This document shows positions 39,579 to 48,540 of a stretch of DNA of 64,000 nt, one piece after another; within the stretch, counting starts at the first letter, position 1; each line of letters begins with the position of its first letter. The DNA is from Alphaproteobacteria bacterium (GTDB lineage Bacteria > Pseudomonadota > Alphaproteobacteria > UBA6615). The stretch is from assembly GCA_022449545.1 (NCBI GenBank), contig JAKUPN010000001.1, forward strand, positions 124,001-188,000. Direction: 5' to 3'. The position numbers were made by a program, and so were the translations under genes. The notes beneath the pieces are model-generated. The model did not search any database. It was not told the DNA's origin and saw nothing but the letters and a program-made list of their open reading frames with translations.

Positions 39579-40910
39579 ATGCCTGGCTCACGTTCCCGCA
39601 AGTATACTTCAGCAAGTTATTGGCCAGGTTTTGTTGATGCCCTCGCCGCTCTTCTAGTTGTAGTAGTTTTCTTAATCATGGTTTTTGCCCTAGCGCAAGT
39701 CTTCCTGTCTGATGCTCTTTCTGGCAGAGACAGTGTCCTCGAAAGACTGACAAACGAGTTAGACGAACTATCGAAAATGCTCGATCTAGAACGCAAAGCA
39801 AGCGCAGAATTAGGAATGTCAGTTGCTCAACTATCCTCTCAATTACAGACAAGCATTTCCGAACGTGACGCTTTATTATCAAAACTGTCTTTTATTGAGC
39901 AAAAACTAGAAAGTGAAAGGCTGTCTCATGAGAAAGAAGTAAGAAACCTAAACCAGATCGTAGAAACTAATAAAGAGTCAATAGAATTACAGCTGCGCGA
40001 CCTAGAACGTCTAAATAGAGACATAGAAGCCTTAAAAATAGTCCGAAGCAAACTAGAAAAGAAGGTTAAGAATCTAGCTTTGACAATCAAAACGAGTGAA
40101 GAGGAGCTGGGTCAGTGGAGAGATCTATCAAAAGCTCTAGAAACAAAACTTGCCGAGCAAGGTGAACTAACTTTCTTAGCTCAAAAAGAAATAGACAAGA
40201 GAGATATACGACTTTCTGAGTTACTAAAACAAAGTGAATTATCTGAAAAACTACTGCTTGATGAGCGTGAAACATCAAAAAAAGCTTCAAATCAAATAGC
40301 TTTACTAAGAGAACAATTAAATCAACTAAGCCAACAATTGTCCGCTTTAAATGAAGCACTTGAAGCTTCAGAAAAAAAGAATGTATCCCAAAACGTAAAA
40401 ATTATTAATCTAGGAAAACGCCTTAATGCTGCTTTAGCAACTAGAGTACAAGAATTAGCTCGCTACCGATCAGACTTTTTTGGGAGATTACGAAAATTAC
40501 TTGGAAACAGATCGGGTATTAGAATTGAGGGAGACCGTTTTGTTTTTCAGTCTGAAGTATTATTTGCCTCTGGAGCTGCAGAATTAAACCCTATTGGCAC
40601 AGACCAACTAGGACAACTCGCTGAGACATTAAACAAAATATCAATCGAGATACCAAATGATCTTGACTGGGTCTTAAGGGTAGATGGTCACACCGACAGG
40701 AACCCCATAAAAACTCCTTTATTTCCATCAAATTGGGAACTTTCTTCAGCAAGATCCACCTCTGTAGTTAAATATTTAATTAAGCAAGGTGTACCACCCA
40801 ATAGACTTGTTGCTGCAGGATTTGGTGAGTATCAACCTATCGATAATGGTGGAGACGAAATAGCTTTTAGACGAAACAGAAGAATTGAGTTTAAACTAAC
40901 CCAGCGCTAA
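39579..40910 (+). CDS. MotB/OmpA-like peptidoglycan-binding protein with coiled coil
   Basis: 443 aa in three parts. One membrane helix (about 15-40, WPGFVDALAALLVVVVF) has an Asp at the position of the proton-binding Asp of MotB/TolR. A long coiled coil (about 45-290) rich in Leu/Glu/Lys follows. The C-terminal OmpA domain (about 310-443) has RVDGHTDRNPI, NWELSSARSTSVVKYL, VAAGFGEYQP and RRNRRIEFKL. Matches COG1360-type proteins annotated as MotB or peptidoglycan-binding. Converges with the ABC exporter gene after 12 bases. Confidence 0.82.
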   Translation: MPGSRSRKYTSASYWPGFVDALAALLVVVVFLIMVFALAQVFLSDALSGRDSVLERLTNELDELSKMLDLERKASAELGMSVAQLSSQLQTSISERDALLSKLSFIEQKLESERLSHEKEVRNLNQIVETNKESIELQLRDLERLNRDIEALKIVRSKLEKKVKNLALTIKTSEEELGQWRDLSKALETKLAEQGELTFLAQKEIDKRDIRLSELLKQSELSEKLLLDERETSKKASNQIALLREQLNQLSQQLSALNEALEASEKKNVSQNVKIINLGKRLNAALATRVQELARYRSDFFGRLRKLLGNRSGIRIEGDRFVFQSEVLFASGAAELNPIGTDQLGQLAETLNKISIEIPNDLDWVLRVDGHTDRNPIKTPLFPSNWELSSARSTSVVKYLIKQGVPPNRLVAAGFGEYQPIDNGGDEIAFRRNRRIEFKLTQR

Positions 40911-40922
40911 TTATCAGTTTAA

Positions 40923-42731
40923 TTATAAGCCTTCTTCTTTTCTACCAAATTGCAACGCAGCCAAACGAGAATAAACTCCACCCTGACTAATGAGTTCATC
41001 ATGAGTGCCAGTACCAACTATGCTACCGTCATCAATCACAACTATTTTATCAGCTGCTATAACAGTTGCTAATCTATGCGCTATCACCAAGGTGGTACGA
41101 TCTTTCATTAATCTATCCAATGCATTTTGTACTAATCTTTCACTTTCTGCGTCCAATGCACTCGTTGCTTCATCAAGAAGTAAAAGCTTTGGGTCTCTTA
41201 AAACTGCTCTTGCTATAGCGATACGTTGACGCTGTCCACCTGAGAGCCTCACACCTTTCTCACCTAGAAATGTGTCGTAACCCTGCGGTAAATAATCCAA
41301 AAACTCACTAGCTGCTGCTGCCTCTGCTGCAGCTCTAACTTCATCATTAGTCGCATCAGGCCTACCATATCGTATGTTTTCCCAAGCATCTGATGAAAAT
41401 ATTACTGGCTCTTGTGGCACTATACCTATTTGATTTCTAAGATCGGAAGGGTCCATGTCCTTTAGGTTAATGTGATCAAATTTAATAATACCTTTTTGAG
41501 GGTCATAAAAACGAAGTAATAGCTGAAAAATAGTTGTTTTACCTGCTCCGGAAGGGCCTACTATCGCTACGTGTTCACCAGGTGAAACAACAAGAGACAG
41601 GTCTTTTACTGCTAGATGGTCAGGCCTTGATGGGTAACTGAAAGTAGTTCCATCTAATTCTATTCTTCCTTCAACTGGTTGTGATAATTTAACCGGATTG
41701 ACTGGCATTTTTATTTCACTACTCATTTGCAATAATTCAAAAAGTCTTTCTGTGGCTCCAGCAGCTCTCTGTAGATCCCCAACCACTTCAGATATTGCTC
41801 CCATCGATCCGGCGACAACGACTGCATAAAAAATAAATGCTGATAGCTCACCAGCAGTTAGACTTCCCTCAATAACTGCATGCCCCCCTATCCATAAAAT
41901 AAGTCCAACCGCACCAAAAACCAGCATTATTACAACCGCGGTCAAAAGAGCGCGAGCTTTGATACGACTCACTGCAGTAGTGAAAGCTTCTTCAGCTCGG
42001 GAGGCGAATCTTTGACGATCAACAGACTCGTGAACAAACGCTTGGACGGTTCTAATGTGTGCTATGCTTTCATCAACATAACTTCCAACGTCTGCAATTC
42101 GATCTTGGCTAGTACGGCTGAGACGTCTAACTTGGCGCCCGAAAATAATTATTGGAACTAAAACAAATGGCACAACCAGAATCGCGAGACCACTTAATTT
42201 GGGGCTTGTTACTACCAACATGATGGAACCTCCAAAAAATAATAGTATGTTACGTAAAGCCATCGAGGCCGATGTTCCAACAACAGTCTGTAATAAAGTA
42301 GTATCGGTGGTTAAACGAGACATCACCTCCCCAACTCTTGTCGTTTCATAGAAGCCCGGATTCAAGTTGATTACATGATCAAAAACGGCTTTTCTGATAT
42401 CAGCTACTACTCTTTCTCCAATCCATGAAACTAAATAGAACCTAGAGTAAGTTGCTCCAGCTAAAAAAATAATAAACACCAAAAGAACCAGAAGGGCATC
42501 ATCAAGTAATGTTGCATTACCAGCAGAGAAACCATCATCAACCAATCTTCTGATTCCCTCACCCACTGCTAAAACAGTTATGGCGGCAATAGTTAAAGCT
42601 AGCAGAGCGGCAGAAACCTGTGCCCTATATGGCCTTAAAAACTTACCTAAACGCCTTAGAAGACGAATATCACGACGCGGAGGAGCGCCTAAATCATTGG
42701 CAGACATTTCTTGATTTTCTATTTCTTTCAT
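40923..42731 (-). CDS. ABC transporter, fused permease/ATPase (MsbA-like exporter)
   Basis: 602 aa half-transporter: six membrane helices in the first 330 residues, then the nucleotide-binding domain with Walker A VGPSGAGKTT, Q-loop IVPQEP, signature LSGGQRQRIAIARA, Walker B LLLLDEATSALD and switch IAHRL. Works as a homodimer. Substrate could be lipid A/LPS precursor, phospholipid or drug; sequence does not decide. No RND or HlyD partner adjoins it. Confidence 0.9.
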   Translation of the reverse strand: MKEIENQEMSANDLGAPPRRDIRLLRRLGKFLRPYRAQVSAALLALTIAAITVLAVGEGIRRLVDDGFSAGNATLLDDALLVLLVFIIFLAGATYSRFYLVSWIGERVVADIRKAVFDHVINLNPGFYETTRVGEVMSRLTTDTTLLQTVVGTSASMALRNILLFFGGSIMLVVTSPKLSGLAILVVPFVLVPIIIFGRQVRRLSRTSQDRIADVGSYVDESIAHIRTVQAFVHESVDRQRFASRAEEAFTTAVSRIKARALLTAVVIMLVFGAVGLILWIGGHAVIEGSLTAGELSAFIFYAVVVAGSMGAISEVVGDLQRAAGATERLFELLQMSSEIKMPVNPVKLSQPVEGRIELDGTTFSYPSRPDHLAVKDLSLVVSPGEHVAIVGPSGAGKTTIFQLLLRFYDPQKGIIKFDHINLKDMDPSDLRNQIGIVPQEPVIFSSDAWENIRYGRPDATNDEVRAAAEAAAASEFLDYLPQGYDTFLGEKGVRLSGGQRQRIAIARAVLRDPKLLLLDEATSALDAESERLVQNALDRLMKDRTTLVIAHRLATVIAADKIVVIDDGSIVGTGTHDELISQGGVYSRLAALQFGRKEEGL

Positions 42732-42876
42732 GACAATTAAACGTTATAAAATGGCGTTTACCAGTGCCTAGCAATATCAACAAGCATAATGAACAAATTT
42801 AATTCTTAGTTTATGCCGGTCTTGCAGTTTTAATACATGTTAGTTATAACCCAGGTCTAAAAAAGAGAGAAATCTG

Positions 42877-43098
42877 ATGAAAAAAGAAATTCATCCTGAC
42901 TATCACGAGATCACCGTCCAAATGACGGATGGTACTACATATACAACACGTTCAACCTGGGGTGAAAAGGGTGATGTGCTTCGCCTTGACATTGACCCAA
43001 AGACTCATCCTGCTTGGACAGGACAACATCGTCTAGTTGATTCAGCTGGCCAAGTTGCCAAATTTAACAAGCGATTTGCTAACTTGGGCCTAAAATAA
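42877..43098 (+). CDS. rpmE: 50S ribosomal protein bL31
   Basis: 73 aa, [29 protein letters not shown] is characteristic and [24 protein letters not shown] follows the alphaproteobacterial type. The four zinc cysteines of E. coli bL31 are absent, giving the C-minus form, which usually does not store zinc. ATG 42877 is preceded by AAGAGAGA. Single-gene unit divergent from the ABC transporter. Confidence 0.95.
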   Translation: MKKEIHPDYHEITVQMTDGTTYTTRSTWGEKGDVLRLDIDPKTHPAWTGQHRLVDSAGQVAKFNKRFANLGLK

Positions 43099-43217
43099 AT
43101 TTTACCTAAATTATATGTCTGGGTTAACTTATATACCCTATAGGCAAGATTATTAATAATATCATTAAATTCATTTCTACTCCTTGATTCTAAAATTAAC
43201 CCCCCCAAATAATAGTC

Positions 43218-43327
43218 ATACTTAAGATGCCAATAGGGTTTTAAGTATAATTAATCTGGTGAGTTTCGACCATTTAGGTGAACACTGCACCAATAACTAT
43301 GTTGCTTCACTAAGGAGGACAAGTGAA
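43218..43327 (+). promoter_or_regulatory. Candidate ROSE-type RNA thermometer upstream of hsp20
   Basis: The 110-base leader has three hairpins in order. ATACTTAA/TTAAGTAT (43218-43225 with 43241-43248) forms an upstream stem. GGTG/CACC at about 43277-43291 makes a second. The third is TTGCTTC paired to GAGG-A-CAA, with the ribosome site AAGGAGG (43311-43317) sequestered, one bulged A and a U-G pair. The UUGCU opposite the Shine-Dalgarno is the hallmark of ROSE elements, which in alphaproteobacteria melt on heat to allow translation of small heat-shock genes. No covariance search was run. Confidence 0.55.
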
Positions 43328-43783
43328 ATGAGAACTTACGATTTATCGCCTTTATTTAGATCCACGGTTGGTTTTGATCATATGAACCGACTCATCGCAA
43401 CTGCCACTAACAATGAAGTGGCTACGTATCCACCCTACAATATAGAAAAAAGCAGCGATGATGATTATAGAGTAACTATGGCTGTTGCTGGATTTAGCGT
43501 GGATAATCTAGAAATCACGCAAAAAGAAAATGCGCTTTTTATAAAAGGAAAAATTATAGCGGAAAATGATGATATAAAATATCTGCATCGTGGAATCGCA
43601 GCGCGAACTTTTGAAAGACGATTTGCGTTGGCTGACCATATTAATGTTTCAGATGCAGCTCTGAAAAACGGAATTCTAGTTGTTGATCTTAAGCGCGAAG
43701 TTCCTGAGGCACTAAAACCCAGAAGTTTCTATATTAAAGATGCTAATAATCCTTCAGAAGAGATTAACGAACAAGCTGCTTAA
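43328..43783 (+). CDS. Small heat-shock protein of the Hsp20/IbpA family
   Basis: 151 aa from ATG 43328; AAGGAGG is nine bases upstream, so the open frame to 43259 is not used. N-terminus PLFRSTVGFDHMNRLI, alpha-crystallin domain YNIEKSSDDDYRVTMAVAGFS to LVVDLKREVPE, with RTFERRFALADHINV. ATP-independent holdase that binds unfolding proteins at heat shock. Translation is probably controlled by the leader hairpin over the ribosome site, and transcription may use RpoH. Confidence 0.92.
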   Translation: MRTYDLSPLFRSTVGFDHMNRLIATATNNEVATYPPYNIEKSSDDDYRVTMAVAGFSVDNLEITQKENALFIKGKIIAENDDIKYLHRGIAARTFERRFALADHINVSDAALKNGILVVDLKREVPEALKPRSFYIKDANNPSEEINEQAA

Positions 43784-43801
43784 CTCGTGATTAAGCTCAC
43801 T

Positions 43802-43832
43802 TAAGGGCCTGCTTTTTATAGCGGGCCTTTTT
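43802..43832 (+). terminator. Rho-independent terminator after hsp20
   Basis: AAGGGCCTGC pairs with GCGGGCCTT (nine pairs, one bulged G, one G-U) around TTTTTATA, followed by TTTTTG. It begins 18 bases after the hsp20 stop and separates it from the MetE-like gene. Confidence 0.85.
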
Positions 43833-43892
43833 GTGATTTTAGCTTCCCTATTTGCCTGCATTGAACTAATGAATAGATGGGAGGTAATTTTA

Positions 43893-45041
43893 ATGAAGAC
43901 TAGCACCGAAAAGATTTTGACAACTCATGTCGGCAGCATACCGCGTCCTATAGAACTCTCAGAGATATTATATAAGGTCGAGTTTCAAGAACCATATAAC
44001 ACAGAAACTTTCGAAAAAATTACAAAACAATCGGTAATAAGTACTGTGAATGATCAAATTGGTTGGGGCTTAGATATCATTAATGACGGAGAGATGAGCA
44101 AAACAGGCTATGCTACTTATATTCAACAACGTCTAGATGGTTTTTCAGGCGAAAGCAAGTCGATTAGATTTGATGATATGTCGAATTTTCCAGAATATCG
44201 TAAATCACAGTCAAGTGCGGCAGGAACTAGAAGACTCCATAGGCCTTGTTGTGAAAATGAGATAAAGATCCGTGATAGAGAACCAGTTGAAAGAGATATA
44301 AAAAACTTGAAAACTGCTACTGACAATAGTGAAGCTTTAGAAGTTTTCATGAATTCTGCATCTCCTGGAGTAATCGCAATTTTCCAAGATAACAAGTACT
44401 ACGCTTCCGAAGAAGAATACCTTTTTGCTCTAGCAAATGTCATGAGATATGAATATGAAAAAATTGTTGAGGCGGGTTTTATATTGCAGATTGACTGCCC
44501 TGACTTAGCTATGGGGAGGCACACAGTATTTCGTAAATTAACGGATAAAGAATTTATTAGTAAGGCTGCAATGCAAATAGAAGCCTTAAATAGCGCACTA
44601 GAAAATATTCCTGAAGATCGAGTTAGGATGCATATTTGTTGGGGAAACTACGAAGGACCTCATCATAAGGATATACCTTTAATTACTATTCTTGACGAAA
44701 TTCTAAAAGCAAAACCAATGGGTTTTTTGTTTGAAGCCGCAAACCCGCGTCACGCACATGAGTGGGAAATTTTTAAGGAAATTAAATTACCTGATAGCAA
44801 GATTCTTATTCCTGGTGTGATTGATAGTGTTACGAACTATATAGAACACCCAGAACTAGTTGCTCAAAGAATTTGTCAATTTGCTAACCTTCTTGGTCGT
44901 GAAAGGGTCATAGCTGGTGCGGATTGCGGTTTCGCCACTTTCTCAGGCATGGGAGCGGTTGATCCAAAGATCGCAGTAGAAAAGTTAAAATCTTTGGTAG
45001 AGGGCGCTAATATAGCCAGTAAACTTTTATGGAAAAGCTAA
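43893..45041 (+). CDS. Short MetE-type (cobalamin-independent methionine synthase C-terminal) methyltransferase
   Basis: 382 aa from ATG 43893, supported by GGAGGT eight bases upstream. It matches only the C-terminal catalytic half of MetE: LTTHVGSIPRP at the start, zinc ligands in MHICWGN (His, Cys) and GADCGFA (Cys), FEAANPRHAHE, and PGVIDS. Full MetE is about 750 aa with an N-terminal folate domain. Such core-MetE proteins use other methyl donors or act as epoxyalkane-CoM-transferase relatives. The donor here is unknown. Convergent with the thioesterase; their stops share CTAA (45038-45041). Confidence 0.8.
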   Translation: MKTSTEKILTTHVGSIPRPIELSEILYKVEFQEPYNTETFEKITKQSVISTVNDQIGWGLDIINDGEMSKTGYATYIQQRLDGFSGESKSIRFDDMSNFPEYRKSQSSAAGTRRLHRPCCENEIKIRDREPVERDIKNLKTATDNSEALEVFMNSASPGVIAIFQDNKYYASEEEYLFALANVMRYEYEKIVEAGFILQIDCPDLAMGRHTVFRKLTDKEFISKAAMQIEALNSALENIPEDRVRMHICWGNYEGPHHKDIPLITILDEILKAKPMGFLFEAANPRHAHEWEIFKEIKLPDSKILIPGVIDSVTNYIEHPELVAQRICQFANLLGRERVIAGADCGFATFSGMGAVDPKIAVEKLKSLVEGANIASKLLWKS

Positions 45042-45481
45042 CTTTTTACTAAAATTTTTTGTAATGCTTCTCGCGCTTCATCTGGTATAGTCACAGGTTT
45101 CATTTCTCCGGGTCTAACATATACATGCACAAAGTGACCAGTGGCAGCAGGCATTTCACTATTCTCATGAAAAATTGCAATTTCATAAGTTACTGATGAC
45201 TTTCCTAAGCGACTTACTCTAATACCTATATCAAGGACTTCAGGGAAAGAGATTTCTCCATAAAACTTACACCCTGTTTCAGCAACCACACCAACAAACT
45301 CTGAAGAACGATAGTCCAAACCAGCTTCACGCATAAGAAAACCATTAACGGCAGTATCAAAATAAGAGTAATAAACAACATTATTAACATGCCCATATAC
45401 GTCATTATCCATCCACCGAGTGGGCAACTTAATTAGTTCAGGATAATTTTTCTTGCGTTCATCACGCCCATCTTTATTCAT
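45038..45481 (-). CDS. Acyl-CoA thioesterase (4HBT hotdog family)
   Basis: 147 aa hotdog protein with LPTRWMDNDVYGHVNNVVYYSYFDTAVNGFL, where DxxGHVNNxxYxxxxE-like residues carry the catalytic Asp. Hydrolyses short or aromatic acyl-CoA thioesters by family analogy; substrate unknown. The ATG overlaps the stop of the alpha/beta hydrolase as ATGA, so the pair is coupled. Confidence 0.88.
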   Translation of the reverse strand: MNKDGRDERKKNYPELIKLPTRWMDNDVYGHVNNVVYYSYFDTAVNGFLMREAGLDYRSSEFVGVVAETGCKFYGEISFPEVLDIGIRVSRLGKSSVTYEIAIFHENSEMPAATGHFVHVYVRPGEMKPVTIPDEAREALQKILVKS

Positions 45482-46281
45482 GAAAAAGATCTTCTTAAAA
45501 ATTCATCCATCACATCTATGGTTTCATTTGGTTTCTCTATCATAATCATATGACCTACATCAGATAAAACTTTTGTCTCAGAGATTTTTATATTTTCCTT
45601 CAATGGAACAGACATTTTTGGGGGTGTCATGCGATCTTTATCGCCTAAGAGCAGCAATGTAGGGCAGGTGATTTTCTTCGATGCTTTAATCGCGCCAATA
45701 TAAGCGTCACATGCTGATAGATCACAATTCAAGACTCCGGGCGAACATTCAGCTAATAAAGCTCTTCCACCTCCTAACATCCAAAGCCCAGGAGATTGAT
45801 GCCCTCCAAGGTGTGATTTTTGCCCAAAGCCCCAGTCAGTTATCATATCAAAAGCAGCGGCATCATTTTTTTTCGCGGCAGCCAACAAATCACTATGGAC
45901 CGCAACCCTTTCAGCTACCCCAACAAGAATTAGTGCATCTGTATCATGTGGTCTCCTTGAAGCTGCTTCAAGTGCAATTAATGATCCCATAGAATGACCG
46001 GCTAATACGACATTTCTGAACGAAACTTTATCTAGAACTTTCCACAACCAAAGAGCAATTTCTTCAATTGAATCAATTGCTGTACCCTCAGACCTACCAT
46101 GACCAGGTAGATCAATCGCCAGAACAGAGTATCCGTGATGAGAAAAATATCGCGTTTGCAGACCCCAGAATGTATGATTGGTTCCTGCACCATGAATTAG
46201 AACAATAAGAGGCTTATTTGCATCAAAAGACTTACCCCCAGTATGGGCAAATATTCTCAGATCATTGATATATATATCCAC
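45478..46281 (-). CDS. Alpha/beta hydrolase
   Basis: 267 aa. Oxyanion-hole motif LIHGAGTNHTFW, LAIDLPGHGRSEG, nucleophile elbow AGHSMGS with Ser, catalytic Asp in LLLGDKDRMTPP and His in DVGHMIMIEKP. Family includes esterases, lactonases and dehalogenases; function is not decided. Coupled to the downstream thioesterase and lies 12 bases after the metY stop, suggesting one transcript metY-hydrolase-thioesterase. Confidence 0.85.
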   Translation of the reverse strand: MDIYINDLRIFAHTGGKSFDANKPLIVLIHGAGTNHTFWGLQTRYFSHHGYSVLAIDLPGHGRSEGTAIDSIEEIALWLWKVLDKVSFRNVVLAGHSMGSLIALEAASRRPHDTDALILVGVAERVAVHSDLLAAAKKNDAAAFDMITDWGFGQKSHLGGHQSPGLWMLGGGRALLAECSPGVLNCDLSACDAYIGAIKASKKITCPTLLLLGDKDRMTPPKMSVPLKENIKISETKVLSDVGHMIMIEKPNETIDVMDEFLRRSFS

Positions 46282-46293
46282 AGAACCTGTCTC

Positions 46294-47598
46294 CTATTTC
46301 TGTGACGAGCGTAATGCCTGACGAAGATCAGACACTAGGTCAATAGGGTCTTCTAAACCCACTGACAGCCTTACCATCTCTTCTTTTACGCCAGCCTCCA
46401 ATAAGCCTTTTTCATCCATTTGTTGATGCGTTGTGCTAGCAGGATGGATAACTAGTGACTTCGCATCTCCTACATTAGCAAGATGAGAAAATAACCTTAG
46501 AGCCTCTATAAATTTTGCCCCTGTCTCACGCGCCCCCCCTGAACCAGGTCTAACTCCAAAAGTAACAATAGACCCAGCTCCCTTAGGCAGCAACCTTTTA
46601 GCTAATTTGAAGTCTGGATGACTTTCAAGGCCAGGATATCTAACCCAAGAAACCTCATCAGAATCATTCAAAAATCTTGCTACCAAATTAGCATTTTCTA
46701 CGTGACGCGACATACGAATGGGCAGTGTTTCGAGACCCTGGATCAAATAAAAGGCATTCTGAGGTGACATGCAGGCTCCAAAATCCCTTAAACCCTCGGC
46801 TCTTGCCCGCATTATGAATGCCGCCGGTCCAAATTCCTCAGTAAAATCCAGGCCATGATATCCCTCGTAAGGTTCAGTCATGTTAGAAAAATTATTAGAC
46901 CCTTCCCAATCAAAGTTGCCGCCGTCAATTAGAACGCCGCCTATCGCTACGCCATGTCCTCCGATCCATTTAGTCGCTGAGTGCATTATTATATTGGCAC
47001 CATAATCAAAGGGTTTCATTAGGTAAGGTGTCGAGAAAGTTGCATCAACCATGAGTGGTAACCCTTCTTGGGATGCAATTTCTGAGACAGTCGGAATATC
47101 AAGGATTTCTAGTCCAGGGTTACCTATAGTCTCAGAAAACAGAAGTCTGGTTTCAGGTCTGATAGCATTTTTAAACTCATCGGGGTATCTTGGATCCACC
47201 AGTGTGGTGGAAATACCAAAGCGAGGCAAGGTATGCATAAACAAATTATGACTTCCCCCATATATGTTTCGAGAAGCAACAATATGGCCGCCTGCATCCA
47301 TTAATGTCATAATTGCCAAACTTAATGCCGCCTGACCACTAGAAGTGGCAATCGCTCCAACACCATTCTCAAGGGCGGCCATTCGCTCTTCAAACACTGA
47401 TACAGTAGGGTTGGATATACGTGAATAAATATGTCCAGCTCGTTCGAGATTAAAAAGACTAGCGGCATGATCAACATCCGGAAAAACGTATGATGTTGTC
47501 TGATATAATGGAACGGCCCGAGCGCCAGTAATTTTATCCGGCTGCTGTCCTGCATGAAGGCTGAGTGTGTTAAATTTTAAAAATTTTGCCTCGACCAT
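46294..47598 (-). CDS. metY: O-acetylhomoserine sulfhydrylase (cysteine/methionine metabolism PLP enzyme)
   Basis: PLP enzyme of the Cys/Met metabolism family, 434 aa, which forms homocysteine from O-acetylhomoserine and sulfide. Seen: [31 protein letters not shown], the PLP lysine in [12 protein letters not shown] near residue 215, and HPASTTHQQ. The long form (about 430 residues) with the LHAG start distinguishes it from MetB/MetZ (about 390). With the MetE-like gene nearby it could complete methionine synthesis. No SAM riboswitch was recognised upstream. Confidence 0.9.
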   Translation of the reverse strand: MVEAKFLKFNTLSLHAGQQPDKITGARAVPLYQTTSYVFPDVDHAASLFNLERAGHIYSRISNPTVSVFEERMAALENGVGAIATSSGQAALSLAIMTLMDAGGHIVASRNIYGGSHNLFMHTLPRFGISTTLVDPRYPDEFKNAIRPETRLLFSETIGNPGLEILDIPTVSEIASQEGLPLMVDATFSTPYLMKPFDYGANIIMHSATKWIGGHGVAIGGVLIDGGNFDWEGSNNFSNMTEPYEGYHGLDFTEEFGPAAFIMRARAEGLRDFGACMSPQNAFYLIQGLETLPIRMSRHVENANLVARFLNDSDEVSWVRYPGLESHPDFKLAKRLLPKGAGSIVTFGVRPGSGGARETGAKFIEALRLFSHLANVGDAKSLVIHPASTTHQQMDEKGLLEAGVKEEMVRLSVGLEDPIDLVSDLRQALRSSQK

Positions 47599-47708
47599 CT
47601 TATTAGCCCTAAATTATTTTGAATTTTTAACTTATCTATGCTTTTGGTAAGTACAATTATAGTTAATCATAAATCACCAATTCACTTAAGTGGAACTATA
47701 TGAAACAA

Positions 47709-47739
47709 AGGGTCCGAAAGTTACGGACCCTATTTTATT
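47709..47739 (-). terminator. Terminator after the DUF1013/TrcR gene
   Basis: Eight-base perfect stem AGGGTCCG/CGGACCCT with loop AAAGTTA. On the minus strand it is followed by TTGTTTC and lies 22 bases after the TrcR stop at 47761. On the plus strand ATTTTATTA follows, but no plus-strand gene precedes it. Confidence 0.7.
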
Positions 47740-47760
47740 AAAAAACCTTGATTAATAATT

Positions 47761-48417
47761 TTACGTTTCATCAGTTCCTGATCCCCCAATGCGAACATCA
47801 GCCATCCAATCAGGTATTCGACTTGGCACAGCCGGCTCCTCTTCAGGAATTAAATCAGCGCTAATAGGCGCAGAAACGTTTTCTGCAGGTTTCCGTCCTG
47901 CTTTTCTTCCTTTTTCCGTCGCTTCATCCAAATCGACTTGTCTACAAAGACCAATTGTAACAGGATCTCTTGGTTGTATTTGCGAAGAGTTCCAGTGAGT
48001 CCTATCTCTAATTGCCCCAATTGTTGGTTTAGTGGTGCCTATAAGTTTACAGATCTGAGCATCGCTTAACTCTGGATAGTATCTGATCAAATAAGAGATT
48101 CCGTCCGGTTTGTCCTGGCGCTTTGATAACGGAACATAGCGAGGCCCTTTAGTCCGTTTGACTGGATCAGGGTTTTGTGAAGGTTTAATTCCTAATCTAG
48201 CCTTTGGGTCGGCAGCACATCGGTCGATCTCCTCCCAATCAAGCTGACCGCTAACGACTGGGTCAAGCCCTCGCATACCTGATCCAACATCGCCATCAGC
48301 TATCCCTTGAATCTCAAGTTTGTGCATACCACAAAATTCAGCTATTTGTTCAAATGTTAAAGCCGTATTATCGACCAACCAAATGGCGGTACCTTTTGGC
48401 ATTAATGGTTCAACCAT
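47761..48417 (-). CDS. trcR: DUF1013 family cell cycle transcriptional regulator (TrcR)
   Basis: 218 aa. The N-terminal PKGTAIWLVDNTALTFEQIAEFCGMH and central YLIRYYPELSDAQICKLIGTTKPTIGAIRDRTHWNS are characteristic of DUF1013, an alphaproteobacterial family annotated TrcR from Rhodobacter/Caulobacter work. The central part is a helix-turn-helix-like DNA-binding region. ATG 48417 has AGGAG five bases upstream. C-terminus is Pro-rich and low in conservation. Confidence 0.9.
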   Translation of the reverse strand: MVEPLMPKGTAIWLVDNTALTFEQIAEFCGMHKLEIQGIADGDVGSGMRGLDPVVSGQLDWEEIDRCAADPKARLGIKPSQNPDPVKRTKGPRYVPLSKRQDKPDGISYLIRYYPELSDAQICKLIGTTKPTIGAIRDRTHWNSSQIQPRDPVTIGLCRQVDLDEATEKGRKAGRKPAENVSAPISADLIPEEEPAVPSRIPDWMADVRIGGSGTDET

Positions 48418-48540
48418 CAGCGCTCCTAACTCAATTAAATTTTTAGTTCACAGATCTCAATAATGAGCCTTTAAGAGACTTTTACTAAGTAATATTCAGT
48501 CGCCTATATACCCTGATCTAACTATAATTGCAAAAAAACA

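Noticed and set aside
45038-45041. Shared CTAA (and CTAG at 61406-61409) of convergent stop codons
   Set aside because: Tight convergent ends are common in compact genomes and need no special explanation.
47599-47700. Possible SAM-II riboswitch upstream of metY
   Set aside because: The region is AT-rich and lacks the conserved stem and GCUAAAAAGGG-like end of SAM-II; no pseudoknot pairing was found.
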